Shown here piece by piece: positions 1 to 6,695 of a stretch of 7,781 bases of DNA (position 1 is its first letter; each line of letters opens with the position of its first letter). The stretch is from CAWUIO01 sp963922455 (GTDB lineage Bacteria; Bacteroidota; Bacteroidia; Cytophagales; Microscillaceae): NCBI GenBank assembly GCA_963922455.1, contig CAWUIO010000188.1, positions 1-7,781 on the forward strand, read 5' to 3'. A model generated the notes under the pieces. It had not been told where the DNA came from. It was given only the letters and a program-made list of their open reading frames with translations, and searched no databases. A program made the position numbers and the translations under genes.

Positions 1-56
1 CTGTTTGAGCTCGTGTTGGCCCTTGCGGGGAAAGGCAGCGAGTAGCGAGAGCCCGG
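1..56 (+). repeat. GC-rich intergenic repeat element, left copy
   Basis: This stretch is much richer in GC than the neighbouring genes and carries two blocks that recur in inverted orientation at the far right of the window. The first is CTGTTTGAGC at 1-10, whose reverse complement lies at 7304-7313. The second is the block at 34-55, whose core at 39-55 (CGAGTAGCGAGAGCCCG) matches the reverse complement of 7262-7278 with one mismatch. The order and approximate spacing of the blocks are the same in both copies, while the sequence between them (11-33) differs. It begins at or before the window edge, so its full extent is unknown. It lies downstream of the last gene of the minus-strand operon. 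That it belongs to a genome-wide interspersed family is inference. Confidence 0.65.
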
Positions 57-105
57 CCCGCGCTCTAGAAAATTTCACGTTGGCTAGACACTTTTAAGCG
101 CGGGC
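56..105. repeat. 9-bp GC-rich inverted repeat after the DUF operon
   Basis: GCCCGCGCT at 56-64 is perfectly complementary to AGCGCGGGC at 97-105, with a 32-base AT-rich loop between. It begins 10 bases beyond the stop codon of the GDYXXLXY gene, so it could form at the 3' end of that operon's transcript. There is no T-run after the stem on the minus strand, so it is not a textbook intrinsic terminator. It may instead protect the mRNA end or be part of the adjacent GC-rich repeat element. Confidence 0.5.
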
Positions 106-114
106 AAGCCCCAT

Positions 115-609
115 TTAAGGTTTTATAAGCTGATACTTTTTATTGTACAAACCAATCAATACGGGCTCTCCGGTAGGAGAAACCTTTAAGCCACCGTATC
201 GTGCCTCACTAAACTTATCGCCCGAACCTTCTTCAAAAAAGTAAGATTCGGCCCCAATGCGAATGCCCCGGTCGGTATAGTGAAAACGGATAGGATACTC
301 ATCGGCGGCCAAGGGCTCTACATTTTTCTGTAAACGAAGCCCCGTACCCACTTTATTTTTATTAAGCCTTACGATTAAATAACCGGTATTTTCATTTTCT
401 AAATAGCTATCATAGTTTAATTCTTGCCTCAGATCATAGCGTAAACGCATAAAATCGCCTTGCATAAGAGAACGAGGATCTAAGGGCGCTAGGGGTATTA
501 AAATAAGTTTTGCTTTCTGAAGAATACTTTCTTTTTGTATAATCTGGTAATTGAAGAAAGCTAAAACCACCAAGAGGTTCACTAGGATGATCCATTTTCT
601 TTGATTCAT
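115..609 (-). CDS. GDYXXLXY domain-containing membrane-anchored protein
   Basis: A 164-residue protein of unknown biochemical function. The family motif that gives the domain its name is present as GDFMRLRY at residues 51-58, inside the context PRSLMQGDFMRLRYDL. An N-terminal hydrophobic segment at about residues 6-23 follows MNQRKW and looks like a signal anchor, so the rest of the protein (about 25-164) is probably outside the cytoplasmic membrane. The C-terminal part is predicted beta-rich and contains no recognisable catalytic residues. It is the last gene of a three-gene operon, starting 3 bases after the DUF4401 stop. Proteins of this family are commonly encoded beside DUF2157 and DUF4401 proteins, which is the arrangement seen here and supports the assignment. 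Its role, perhaps as an extracytoplasmic partner of the two multi-pass proteins, is inference. Confidence 0.9.
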   Translation of the reverse strand: MNQRKWIILVNLLVVLAFFNYQIIQKESILQKAKLILIPLAPLDPRSLMQGDFMRLRYDLRQELNYDSYLENENTGYLIVRLNKNKVGTGLRLQKNVEPLAADEYPIRFHYTDRGIRIGAESYFFEEGSGDKFSEARYGGLKVSPTGEPVLIGLYNKKYQLIKP

Positions 610-612
610 AAG

Positions 613-1686
613 CTAGGCATGTTTGGTTTCTATTTGTACCCGAATGACGCGAATAAAAAAATAGGCCCCAATAAGTATGAGCCCCGTACTGGAAAGCAAG
701 AGTGACTTAAATAAAAAGCTTAATTGGATATTATAGTAAAATGCGAACAAGAAATACACCAGTCCTACGAGGCCTGAGCGCAATAACTGAGGATATCCCC
801 CCAGGAAACCCATCAGTATGAGTAAAAAGCTGGCCGATATGCCGGGTGCATACCAAGTGGGTAGTAAAATCAGAACAAATAAGGTGAGTATCCCGATTCC
901 TTGGGTACCGAAGTTGTAGCGCAGTAAAGCTCTTGAGGTATATACAATGACAGCCATAATGATGAGTAAGGTGGCTATAAACCAATGATCTACATAGCTT
1001 TCATACCAGGGCTTGTTTACTGAGATACTCAAATCAATGAGTAAAGATGAGGACAATCCGTAAATTAATGGTCGAACAAAGGGGGCAAGCTGGGGCGTGT
1101 TTTTTAGGAGAGCGATCTCTTGGCTTACCAAAAAAGTTAAAACCCAAGAAATAAGCCCAATCAAGCCGGGAATGAAGGAACGCATATCCCAATCTCCCAA
1201 TATGCCTATGAGACATAATTGAAAAAAGATCACCGACATGGTACGCAGGGATAAATTGGGATATACAAAAAACACAAAGACTTGCAGGAGCAAAGCTATG
1301 TTTAAAAAAAGCAGAAAATCGCCTTGGTTTTCCCAAATATACCCGCCGGCGATAAGGAATTGCCCCAATATATTGAGTACTAGGGTTAGGGTATCGTAAA
1401 CACGGTTGTCTTGGGCGACAAAAAGTGTAAAAAGCGAGGCAATCAAACAAATAACCCCAAAGACAATTAAGGTGATGCCATCTATACCCCGAATACTTAA
1501 GGCGATGAAGCCCAAGAGAAAAACCACGGCCAGTAAGGCTCCGGCTCCGCTCAGGATACGTAAAGCCACATTATTTTCTTGTTTTTTGATCCAGGAATGG
1601 GCAAAGTTTTGCAGATGCTCCTGTTTTTCATCTGTCCAATGTTCCGATTTACGGAGAACTTGCCAGAGATCTTCCAAGGTCTTCAT
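613..1686 (-). CDS. DUF4401 domain-containing multi-pass membrane protein
   Basis: A 357-residue, very hydrophobic protein of unknown function. After a charged N-terminal region (about residues 1-42) come roughly ten predicted membrane segments. The C-terminal third (about residues 262-348) carries the pattern typical of DUF4401: APGISASFLLILMGF at about 280-294, a short loop, then a block around FYYNIQLSFLFKSLLL and a final glycine-rich helix ending in basic residues. It starts 6 bases after the DUF2157 stop and ends 3 bases before the GDYXXLXY start, so the three are almost certainly co-transcribed and translationally linked. No catalytic or transport motif is visible. The start at 1686 is favoured by this tight spacing. 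Whether it transports, senses or scaffolds cannot be told from sequence. Confidence 0.88.
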   Translation of the reverse strand: MKTLEDLWQVLRKSEHWTDEKQEHLQNFAHSWIKKQENNVALRILSGAGALLAVVFLLGFIALSIRGIDGITLIVFGVICLIASLFTLFVAQDNRVYDTLTLVLNILGQFLIAGGYIWENQGDFLLFLNIALLLQVFVFFVYPNLSLRTMSVIFFQLCLIGILGDWDMRSFIPGLIGLISWVLTFLVSQEIALLKNTPQLAPFVRPLIYGLSSSLLIDLSISVNKPWYESYVDHWFIATLLIIMAVIVYTSRALLRYNFGTQGIGILTLFVLILLPTWYAPGISASFLLILMGFLGGYPQLLRSGLVGLVYFLFAFYYNIQLSFLFKSLLLSSTGLILIGAYFFIRVIRVQIETKHA

Positions 1687-1692
1687 ATGTAT

Positions 1693-2688
1693 TTAGTTTA
1701 AATCTTTCCACTTGTTATAGAGCTCGCGGATGTGGTATCCGGCCAACATGGTCCCGACGATTGAGAGTATCCCCGAAAAGAAAAAAGCGTTCATCCAACT
1801 ATCTGCAGTTAAGACTCGGAACACATACGCTACGGATGCACTAATTAGAGCGAGGTAGAGGAGAGTGACAATCATCAGATCGCGTATTTTTTGGGTGTAT
1901 ACCCATATGCCCAGCGGTATGGCCATCAGAAATAAGACACTTCCTATCTGATTGTTTGCTCCCAAATCATCAAGTATGTTGCTTATAAATGAAACCCACA
2001 AGAAATACGTACCCGATAGGGCGACCAAGCGGATAAGCCAGCGGTATTTGTGAGACCACCCATGGGTAAGGTAGACATATTCCCAAGCTACGAGGCTTGC
2101 CAAATTGACTAGGGCGGGGATGATGCTTATTTCGGGCCTATACTCCCCTACTGAATATTGGATGAGATATGTAAATAAAACCGCATTGCCCAAGCATTGG
2201 TACAAAAACCAAAGCAAGGGGGAACGGCTCACCCAAACCCAAAGGCTTATACTTAAAAACCAGAACCAAAAGAAGGAAAAGGCATTGGCTCCCGTTTGGT
2301 AAATTTGCCCAAAAACGGCAAATTGTACCCCCACCAGCACACTTAGAGAAATCAATAAGAGTTTGTCTATAAAAGTCCATTCTTTCCGGAGGAGCAATAC
2401 GATCGTCAGAACAAGGGATGCGAATTGTACCATGCCCAATTTTAGAAAACGGGACAACTCAAACCAGTTATAGGCAAAAAAGAAGATGATTCCGCTGAGC
2501 ACGAATAAGACTCCGGTACCTACAAGGAAGCGTTCCAAATAGTAAAAAACTGTCTTCCTATCCGGATGAATGGAAGTTTGTTCCAAAATCTCTTGGGTCG
2601 CTTCCCGGGGAACGAGCCCTTTAGATATCAAACGGTGAATAAGCCAGCGGTCTAGCCTAATCGATTTTAAGAGTTCCGGTAGCTGCAT
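1693..2688 (-). CDS. DUF2157 domain-containing membrane protein
   Basis: A 331-residue protein and the first gene of the minus-strand operon. The N-terminal cytoplasmic part (about residues 1-48) includes a short helical region ending near LEQTSIHPDRK. The DUF2157 signature follows: two hydrophobic helices flanking FFFAYNWFELSRFLKLGM at about residues 69-86, matching the family pattern of a hydrophobic helix, a short loop with N-W-x-E-L, then basic and hydrophobic residues. Around eight or nine further membrane segments complete the protein. Function is unknown. DUF2157 proteins are repeatedly found next to DUF4401 and GDYXXLXY proteins, as here. Its start faces the symporter gene across a 203-base divergent region. 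No clear Shine-Dalgarno sequence precedes the start, which is normal for Bacteroidota. Confidence 0.88.
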   Translation of the reverse strand: MQLPELLKSIRLDRWLIHRLISKGLVPREATQEILEQTSIHPDRKTVFYYLERFLVGTGVLFVLSGIIFFFAYNWFELSRFLKLGMVQFASLVLTIVLLLRKEWTFIDKLLLISLSVLVGVQFAVFGQIYQTGANAFSFFWFWFLSISLWVWVSRSPLLWFLYQCLGNAVLFTYLIQYSVGEYRPEISIIPALVNLASLVAWEYVYLTHGWSHKYRWLIRLVALSGTYFLWVSFISNILDDLGANNQIGSVLFLMAIPLGIWVYTQKIRDLMIVTLLYLALISASVAYVFRVLTADSWMNAFFFSGILSIVGTMLAGYHIRELYNKWKDLN

Positions 2689-2785
2689 AATGAGGCAATT
2701 TAAATGAAGAGCTTGGAGAAATTGCTAGTCTGGTTTCCTTTTTCCAAATGCTCTGTAGTGTAATACGCTTCTGGTGCTTGTTCGT

Positions 2786-2801
2786 TACCAAGAGCCTGGT
2801 A
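2786..2801. promoter_or_regulatory. Small inverted repeat in the divergent intergenic region
   Basis: TACCA at 2786-2790 is mirrored by TGGTA at 2797-2801 across six bases, near the middle of the 203-base divergent region between the DUF2157 operon and the symporter gene. The position would suit a dimeric regulator's operator affecting either direction. Five-base arms occur often by chance, so this is only a candidate site. Confidence 0.2.
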
Positions 2802-2830
2802 TGGGAGGCTTACAATTTACATTATCTTTT

Positions 2831-2838
2831 TAAATTTG
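2831..2838 (+). promoter_or_regulatory. Candidate Bacteroidetes -7 promoter element for the symporter gene
   Basis: TAAATTTG matches the TAnnTTTG -7 consensus of Bacteroidetes sigma-A promoters exactly. It would place the transcription start near 2844 and give a leader of about 47 bases before the symporter ATG at 2892. No convincing TTTG -33 element is seen at the usual 19-21 base spacing upstream, so the call rests on the -7 box alone. Confidence 0.4.
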
Positions 2839-2891
2839 TTAATTGGTATTTCCCAAACTGAATAGGAAACCCTGTTCTAGAATACACCTAT

Positions 2892-4655
2892 ATGAGTTTA
2901 AGTTATCTTGATTGGTCCATCATAGGGCTTTATTTATTTTTTGTCATGTTTGTGGGGCTTCGTTACACCAACACGGCGGGCAAAAACCTCCAAAGTTTCT
3001 TTTTGGGAGGCCGTTCTTTACCTTGGTGGCTGGCAGGCGTATCTATGGTTGCTACTACCTTCGCGGCCGATACCCCTTTATTAATTACGGAGATAGTGGC
3101 CACCCAGGGCATAAGTGGCAATTGGCTTTGGTGGAATGGTTTGATTGGTGGCATGGTAGCCACGTTTTTCTTTGCCCGGCTTTGGCGGCGGGCCGATATT
3201 TTAACCGATGTAGAGTTTAGTGAACTCCGCTATGCGGGGAAGCCGGCAGCTTTTCTTCGCATGTTTAAGGCGGTGTATCTTGGGGTTTTTATGAATTCCG
3301 TAATCATGGCCTGGGTCAATGTTGCTCTGGGCAGTATTTTGATTGGATTTTTTGACATTCCGGAATCTCACATATTATACTACATAGCCCTAGCTATGAG
3401 CTTTGTGGTCTTGTACACGAGTCTTTCGGGGCTCTTGGGAGTGGCTATTACCGATTTTGTGCAGTTTCTGATGGCGATGAGCGGAACCATCATTTTGGCG
3501 TTTTTGGTAATTCAATCTCCCGAAATTGGTGGTATTGAGGGCTTAAAAGCCCAACTATCGCCTGAGACCTTTCATTTTTTCCCGCTTTTTGGCGATACCC
3601 AGCCTGGTTTAGAAGAATCGGCCCGAGTGTATGTTTTAGGTTTTTCTACCTTTTTGGCTTTTGTGGGTTTTCAGTGGTGGGCCAGTTGGTATCCGGGAGC
3701 TGAACCGGGTGGAGGGGGTTATATTGCGCAAAGAATGATGAGTACCCGTAGTGAGAAAGATGCCTTACAAGCTACCTTACTCTTCCAAATTGCCCATTAT
3801 GCCTTAAGGCCTATTCCTTGGATTCTGGTGGGCTTGGCCAGCCTTGTTTTGTACCCCGATTTAGCCCCAGACCAGAAAAAAATGGGTTATGTGCTGGCCA
3901 TGCGCGATTACCTGCCCGATGGCTTGCGGGGCTTACTCCTAGCGGCCTTCCTGGCCGCATATATGAGCACGATTTCTACCCAACTCAATTGGGGAAGCAG
4001 TTATTTAATCAATGATCTGTATCAAAGGTTTTGGCGGCCCAAAGCAGATGCCAAACAATTGGTAAGAGCTTCTCGCTGGTCTACACTCCTGATGATGGTG
4101 ATCGCCTTAGGGGTGACTTCTCAAATCAAGACCCTCGAATCGGCTTTTCATTTCTTGATTGAAGCCGGGGCAGGCCTGGGTGGCGTATTGATCTTAAGAT
4201 GGTATTGGTGGCGAATTAATGCCTGGAGTGAGATAAGCGCCAGTATAGCCCCTTTAGTGGCTTATCCCTTGGCCCGTTTCGTATTGGGATGGGAATTCCC
4301 AGATAGCTTCTTTTTTACGGTGGCATCCAGCACCTTGGCTTGGATTATGGTGACTTTCATTACCGCTCCTACTCCTTTGGAACACCTTCAAGAATTTTAT
4401 AAGCGTATCCAGCCTCAAGGAGCGTGGGCCCCTATTCGTAAAAGTCTTGAAATCCATACTTTCGAGAGTAATTTAGGAAGGACCCTATTACAATGTTTGG
4501 CGGCTATTGTCATGGCTTACGCCAGCTTGTTTTTCATTGGCTCCCTTGTATTCTTAGAATATTGGCAAGCTGGTATATACTTGCTAATAATTTTAGGGAT
4601 GGTCATTTTTCTTGCTCGAGAATTTAGGAGAATTCCTAAAAGTAGGCATAATTAG
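2892..4655 (+). CDS. Sodium:solute symporter (SSS family) membrane transporter
   Basis: A 587-residue inner-membrane transporter expected to couple uptake of a small solute to sodium entry. TM1 is at about residues 8-24. The family's conserved N-terminal stretch SFFLGGRSLPWWLAGVSM spans about 35-52 and is followed by ATTFAAD, as in many SSS members. A helix containing MSTISTQLNWGSS (about 358-370) carries the clustered Ser/Thr residues expected at the Na2 sodium site. About 13-14 membrane segments are predicted. A hydrophilic loop at about 495-535 precedes two last helices and a basic tail, making it slightly longer than the roughly 500-residue core members. Substrate cannot be assigned: no catabolic gene is adjacent, and proline, sugar or other organic solutes are all possible. 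Transcribed alone, divergent from the DUF2157 operon. Confidence 0.92.
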   Translation: MSLSYLDWSIIGLYLFFVMFVGLRYTNTAGKNLQSFFLGGRSLPWWLAGVSMVATTFAADTPLLITEIVATQGISGNWLWWNGLIGGMVATFFFARLWRRADILTDVEFSELRYAGKPAAFLRMFKAVYLGVFMNSVIMAWVNVALGSILIGFFDIPESHILYYIALAMSFVVLYTSLSGLLGVAITDFVQFLMAMSGTIILAFLVIQSPEIGGIEGLKAQLSPETFHFFPLFGDTQPGLEESARVYVLGFSTFLAFVGFQWWASWYPGAEPGGGGYIAQRMMSTRSEKDALQATLLFQIAHYALRPIPWILVGLASLVLYPDLAPDQKKMGYVLAMRDYLPDGLRGLLLAAFLAAYMSTISTQLNWGSSYLINDLYQRFWRPKADAKQLVRASRWSTLLMMVIALGVTSQIKTLESAFHFLIEAGAGLGGVLILRWYWWRINAWSEISASIAPLVAYPLARFVLGWEFPDSFFFTVASSTLAWIMVTFITAPTPLEHLQEFYKRIQPQGAWAPIRKSLEIHTFESNLGRTLLQCLAAIVMAYASLFFIGSLVFLEYWQAGIYLLIILGMVIFLAREFRRIPKSRHN

Positions 4656-4739
4656 CAAAAAATTTGCTCAGGATTATATCCAGGATTTTTATAAATGACA
4701 AAGGAATTCTTTCATCCATGCAGCTATCTTACTATTTTA

Positions 4740-4757
4740 TTTTCTTTTATAAGAAAA
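4740..4757. other. AT-rich hairpin between the symporter and the HExxH gene
   Basis: TTTTCTT at 4740-4746 pairs with AAGAAAA at 4751-4757 around a TTAT loop. It lies 85 bases past the symporter stop and 38 bases before the next start. The stem is entirely weak except for one C-G pair and no U-tract follows, so a terminator role is doubtful. The rest of the 139-base gap is AT-rich and shows no clear promoter match. Confidence 0.2.
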
Positions 4758-4794
4758 CATATCGCATATCTACTTTGAACAATTCATGCCTTAG

Positions 4795-5133
4795 ATGCCA
4801 AAAATAATTATTTACGTTCCTTTTTTACGGGTGGCCGGTATGGCCCTATTTCCGTTTATTTTAGTGGGCAAGAAGCATTACCGACACGACCAGGTTCTTA
4901 TCAATCACGAGCAGATCCACTTGGCACAGCAACTGGAAATGCTCATACTGCCTTTTTATTTCTTTTACCTCCTCAATTACTTTGTCAATCTCATCCGCTA
5001 CCGGGAACATCACTCGGCCTATATCAATATCTTTTTTGAGAGAGAAGCCTACGCCCATGAAAGAGACTTAGATTATCTGAAAGGGCGTAAATTTTGGTCT
5101 TTTAGTAGGTATATTGACTTAGAAAGTTGGTAA
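4795..5133 (+). CDS. Small HExxH-motif membrane protein, putative minimal zinc metallopeptidase-like
   Basis: A 112-residue protein that I cannot place in a named family with certainty. HEQIH at residues 38-42 is an HExxH motif, the zinc-binding and catalytic signature of zincin metallopeptidases, set in NHEQIHLAQQLEML. A strongly hydrophobic segment follows at about 49-67. Downstream lies FFEREAYAHERDLDYL (about 80-95), where E82 or E84 could supply the third zinc ligand as in gluzincins. A first hydrophobic stretch at about 4-24 suggests an N-terminal anchor, so the active site would sit at a membrane face. The spacing HExxH, hydrophobic helix, ExEAY recalls short hypothetical proteins seen in Bacteroidota, from memory. 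Peptidase activity is inference, and the protein is far smaller than classical metallopeptidases. It ends 14 bases from the convergent methyltransferase stop. Confidence 0.8.
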   Translation: MPKIIIYVPFLRVAGMALFPFILVGKKHYRHDQVLINHEQIHLAQQLEMLILPFYFFYLLNYFVNLIRYREHHSAYINIFFEREAYAHERDLDYLKGRKFWSFSRYIDLESW

Positions 5134-5147
5134 AATTGAGTAGCCCA

Positions 5148-5993
5148 CTAATACTTCGCTTCTAAGTTTGGCTCTAATATCGTCTCATTGGCTTTTTCTA
5201 TCTCTCCCTTTTTCCAAGCTGTATAAAAACCGCTTGACAGGGATACCGGGAGATAGTTGGCCACCCAACAGTCCAAATCTTGTAAAGCCTTCACACGGGT
5301 AGTCAAGATAGAATAGGGAAAGACTCCTTCCACAAAATTGGCTGGCTTGAAATGAACGAGTTCGAAACTCCGGTCTTGGATCAAGCTGGAAAGGTTTTTC
5401 CGGGTAAAAAACTGAACATGGCTTAAGTCACTGGCATCCGATTGAGTGGAGGTACCGGCATAGCCCAAGGATTTCTTGAACTTATCCATGGATTTCCACA
5501 TCTCGGGGGCGTGTGTCTGTAAATACTGCATGGGTTTGGTTACCAAGCTTTCGCGGGGGCCATACCCATTGGGAACGGTAACTAAGAGAAGGCCCTTATC
5601 CTTCACTAGGTTGGGGAAGTAATTTACCAGTAGTTCTGGGCGATGTAAATGCTCAATAACTTCACTGCAAACGACGGCATCGTATTTTTCCCCGTGCTCG
5701 GCCAGTTCTTCGGCTGCTACCGGTTGGAAATTAGCCTGGGGATGCGGATGGATTTTGCGGGCTTTGAGTATCGTTTGATGGCTAACATCAATACCCGTGA
5801 CCGAATAGCCCATATTTGCCAATTGGAAAGTAATATTGCCATTGCCACAGCCAACATCTAATATGCGGGCTCCGGGAGCACAATGTTTTTGGACTTGTTC
5901 GCAGATAAACTTCAAACGTTTTAGGTCTTCTGCTTTTCGGTATTGGGTAAAATTTACAAAAGGAGTGGGTTCTGGTTTGTGCATTTTTTTCAT
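5148..5993 (-). CDS. Class I SAM-dependent methyltransferase
   Basis: A 281-residue cytoplasmic enzyme expected to transfer a methyl group from S-adenosylmethionine to an unknown acceptor. The Rossmann-like core is clear: motif I ILDVGCGNG at residues 44-52 binds SAM, and the acidic residue of GYSVTGIDVS (D69) would contact the ribose. YDAVVCSEVIEHL (about 104-116) is motif II with the EVIEHL form common in UbiG-like and Methyltransf_11/25 proteins. GLLLVTVPNGYG (134-145) closes the core. A substrate-specific region follows at about 148-200, then a C-terminal helical tail. Acceptor candidates include lipids, quinones and glycans, but the neighbours give no hint. A TAGCTTTG box lies about 40 bases upstream on the same strand. 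Convergent with the HExxH gene and divergent from the DUF2721 gene. Confidence 0.9.
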   Translation of the reverse strand: MKKMHKPEPTPFVNFTQYRKAEDLKRLKFICEQVQKHCAPGARILDVGCGNGNITFQLANMGYSVTGIDVSHQTILKARKIHPHPQANFQPVAAEELAEHGEKYDAVVCSEVIEHLHRPELLVNYFPNLVKDKGLLLVTVPNGYGPRESLVTKPMQYLQTHAPEMWKSMDKFKKSLGYAGTSTQSDASDLSHVQFFTRKNLSSLIQDRSFELVHFKPANFVEGVFPYSILTTRVKALQDLDCWVANYLPVSLSSGFYTAWKKGEIEKANETILEPNLEAKY

Positions 5994-6033
5994 GAATAGC
6001 CAATTTCATATTGTATTGATGAGAAAAATAACG

Positions 6034-6041
6034 CAAAGCTA
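6034..6041 (-). promoter_or_regulatory. Candidate -7 promoter element for the methyltransferase gene
   Basis: Read on the minus strand this is TAGCTTTG, an exact match to the Bacteroidetes TAnnTTTG -7 consensus. Transcription would begin near 6028, giving a leader of about 35 bases before the ATG at 5993. No good TTTG -33 box is found at 19-21 bases. That region is instead taken up by the hairpin at 6047-6084, which might act as a regulator-binding site. Confidence 0.45.
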
Positions 6042-6046
6042 GTGGC

Positions 6047-6084
6047 TTCTGTTAACCCTACGAGTGTAAGGTTGGCCAACAGAA
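6047..6084. other. Long imperfect hairpin in the divergent intergenic region
   Basis: TTCTGTT at 6047-6053 pairs with AACAGAA at 6078-6084. Inside it, AACCCTAC at 6054-6061 pairs with GTAAGGTT at 6066-6073 with one C-A mismatch, around the tetraloop GAGT at 6062-6065. A four-base bulge GGCC (6074-6077) separates the two stems on one side. Just after it, AGCC-TCTT-GGCT (6087-6098) forms a short stem followed by a T-rich run (TATTTTTTG), which looks like a weak terminator on the plus strand. It lies between the methyltransferase and DUF2721 starts. It could be a regulator site or a structured RNA segment; the sequence alone does not decide. Confidence 0.45.
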
Positions 6085-6237
6085 ATAGCCTCTTGGCTTA
6101 TTTTTTGAAACGATCCCCCAGATTTTTGCCCCTCTTAGTACGTTGATTTTCTACCCCTATTTTGGCAAAAATTAGCCTAGAAGACTGGTTTGCCCAATCA
6201 TCTTGATTATTTTTAGCCCAGATTAAGCAGAGCACGT

Positions 6238-6627
6238 ATGGACATTTGGTATATACCTCTTACAATTATCCCAGGTGTAGGATTATTGATCCTTTCTACC
6301 ACCAATTTACAAAATGCTTTAAGCTTAGAAATCTCTGAGCTTATTACTCAAGACTGCGGCAAGTTCAAGCCCATCATTGAGCAAAAAATTGCTCAATTAG
6401 ATTTGCTCAATCGAGCCTTGGTTGCGCTTTACTTCACTGCAGCCTGTTACATTATTGCGGCCTTTCTTAGCGGCATTGCCGAAACTACCCACGTAATTGA
6501 ATCTTCGTACTACAAAGGCATGATCTTATTGGGCGTGGTGTCGGTATTCATCGCTTTGATTCTACTCAGTACCTTTTCTATCCGAGCCGTTAAAATCAAA
6601 AAAAGACGCTTCGAGATTAGCTTATGA
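6238..6627 (+). CDS. DUF2721 domain-containing membrane protein
   Basis: A 129-residue integral membrane protein of unknown function. The first hydrophobic helix (about residues 4-20) contains IIPGVGLLILSTTN, the pattern that marks the start of DUF2721 proteins: a hydrophobic helix ending in a small-residue/Thr/Asn stretch. An amphipathic region of about 40 residues (ALSLEISELI to QLDLLNRA) links it to two further helices at about 60-80 and 92-114. A very basic tail, KIKKRRFEISL, indicates a cytoplasmic C-terminus by the positive-inside rule. The length agrees with the family. A weak promoter-like pair, TTTG at 6189-6192 and TATTTTTA at 6208-6215, precedes it with shorter than usual spacing. 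The MarR gene 68 bases downstream has its own promoter, so co-transcription is not required. Family assignment is from pattern memory. Confidence 0.75.
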   Translation: MDIWYIPLTIIPGVGLLILSTTNLQNALSLEISELITQDCGKFKPIIEQKIAQLDLLNRALVALYFTAACYIIAAFLSGIAETTHVIESSYYKGMILLGVVSVFIALILLSTFSIRAVKIKKRRFEISL

Positions 6628-6646
6628 TTATCAGATGATTTGTTTT

Positions 6647-6678
6647 TTTGCTTGCTCCCCGTCAAACCAGTATCTTTG
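6647..6678 (+). promoter_or_regulatory. Canonical Bacteroidetes promoter for the MarR-family gene
   Basis: TTTG at 6647-6650 and TATCTTTG at 6671-6678 are separated by 20 bases. This agrees with the Bacteroidetes sigma-A arrangement of a TTTG -33 box and a TAnnTTTG -7 box. Transcription would start near 6684, leaving a leader of only about a dozen bases before the ATG at 6696. It is the best promoter match in the window. Confidence 0.65.
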
Positions 6679-6695
6679 AAGATGCTAGATGATGA

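Noticed and set aside
731..1450. Open frames overlapping the DUF4401 gene in other frames
   Set aside because: The translated DUF4401 protein has clear membrane-segment structure and family motifs. The overlapping frames give Cys/His/Arg-rich compositions typical of shadow frames.
4254..4457. Minus-strand open frame inside the symporter gene
   Set aside because: It is antisense to a well-supported SSS transporter and shows no domain or start context of its own.
4654..4668. AGCAAA-AAA-TTTGCT palindrome at the symporter stop codon as a terminator
   Set aside because: The stem is short and AT-rich with a three-base loop and no following T-run, so it is too weak to support a terminator call.
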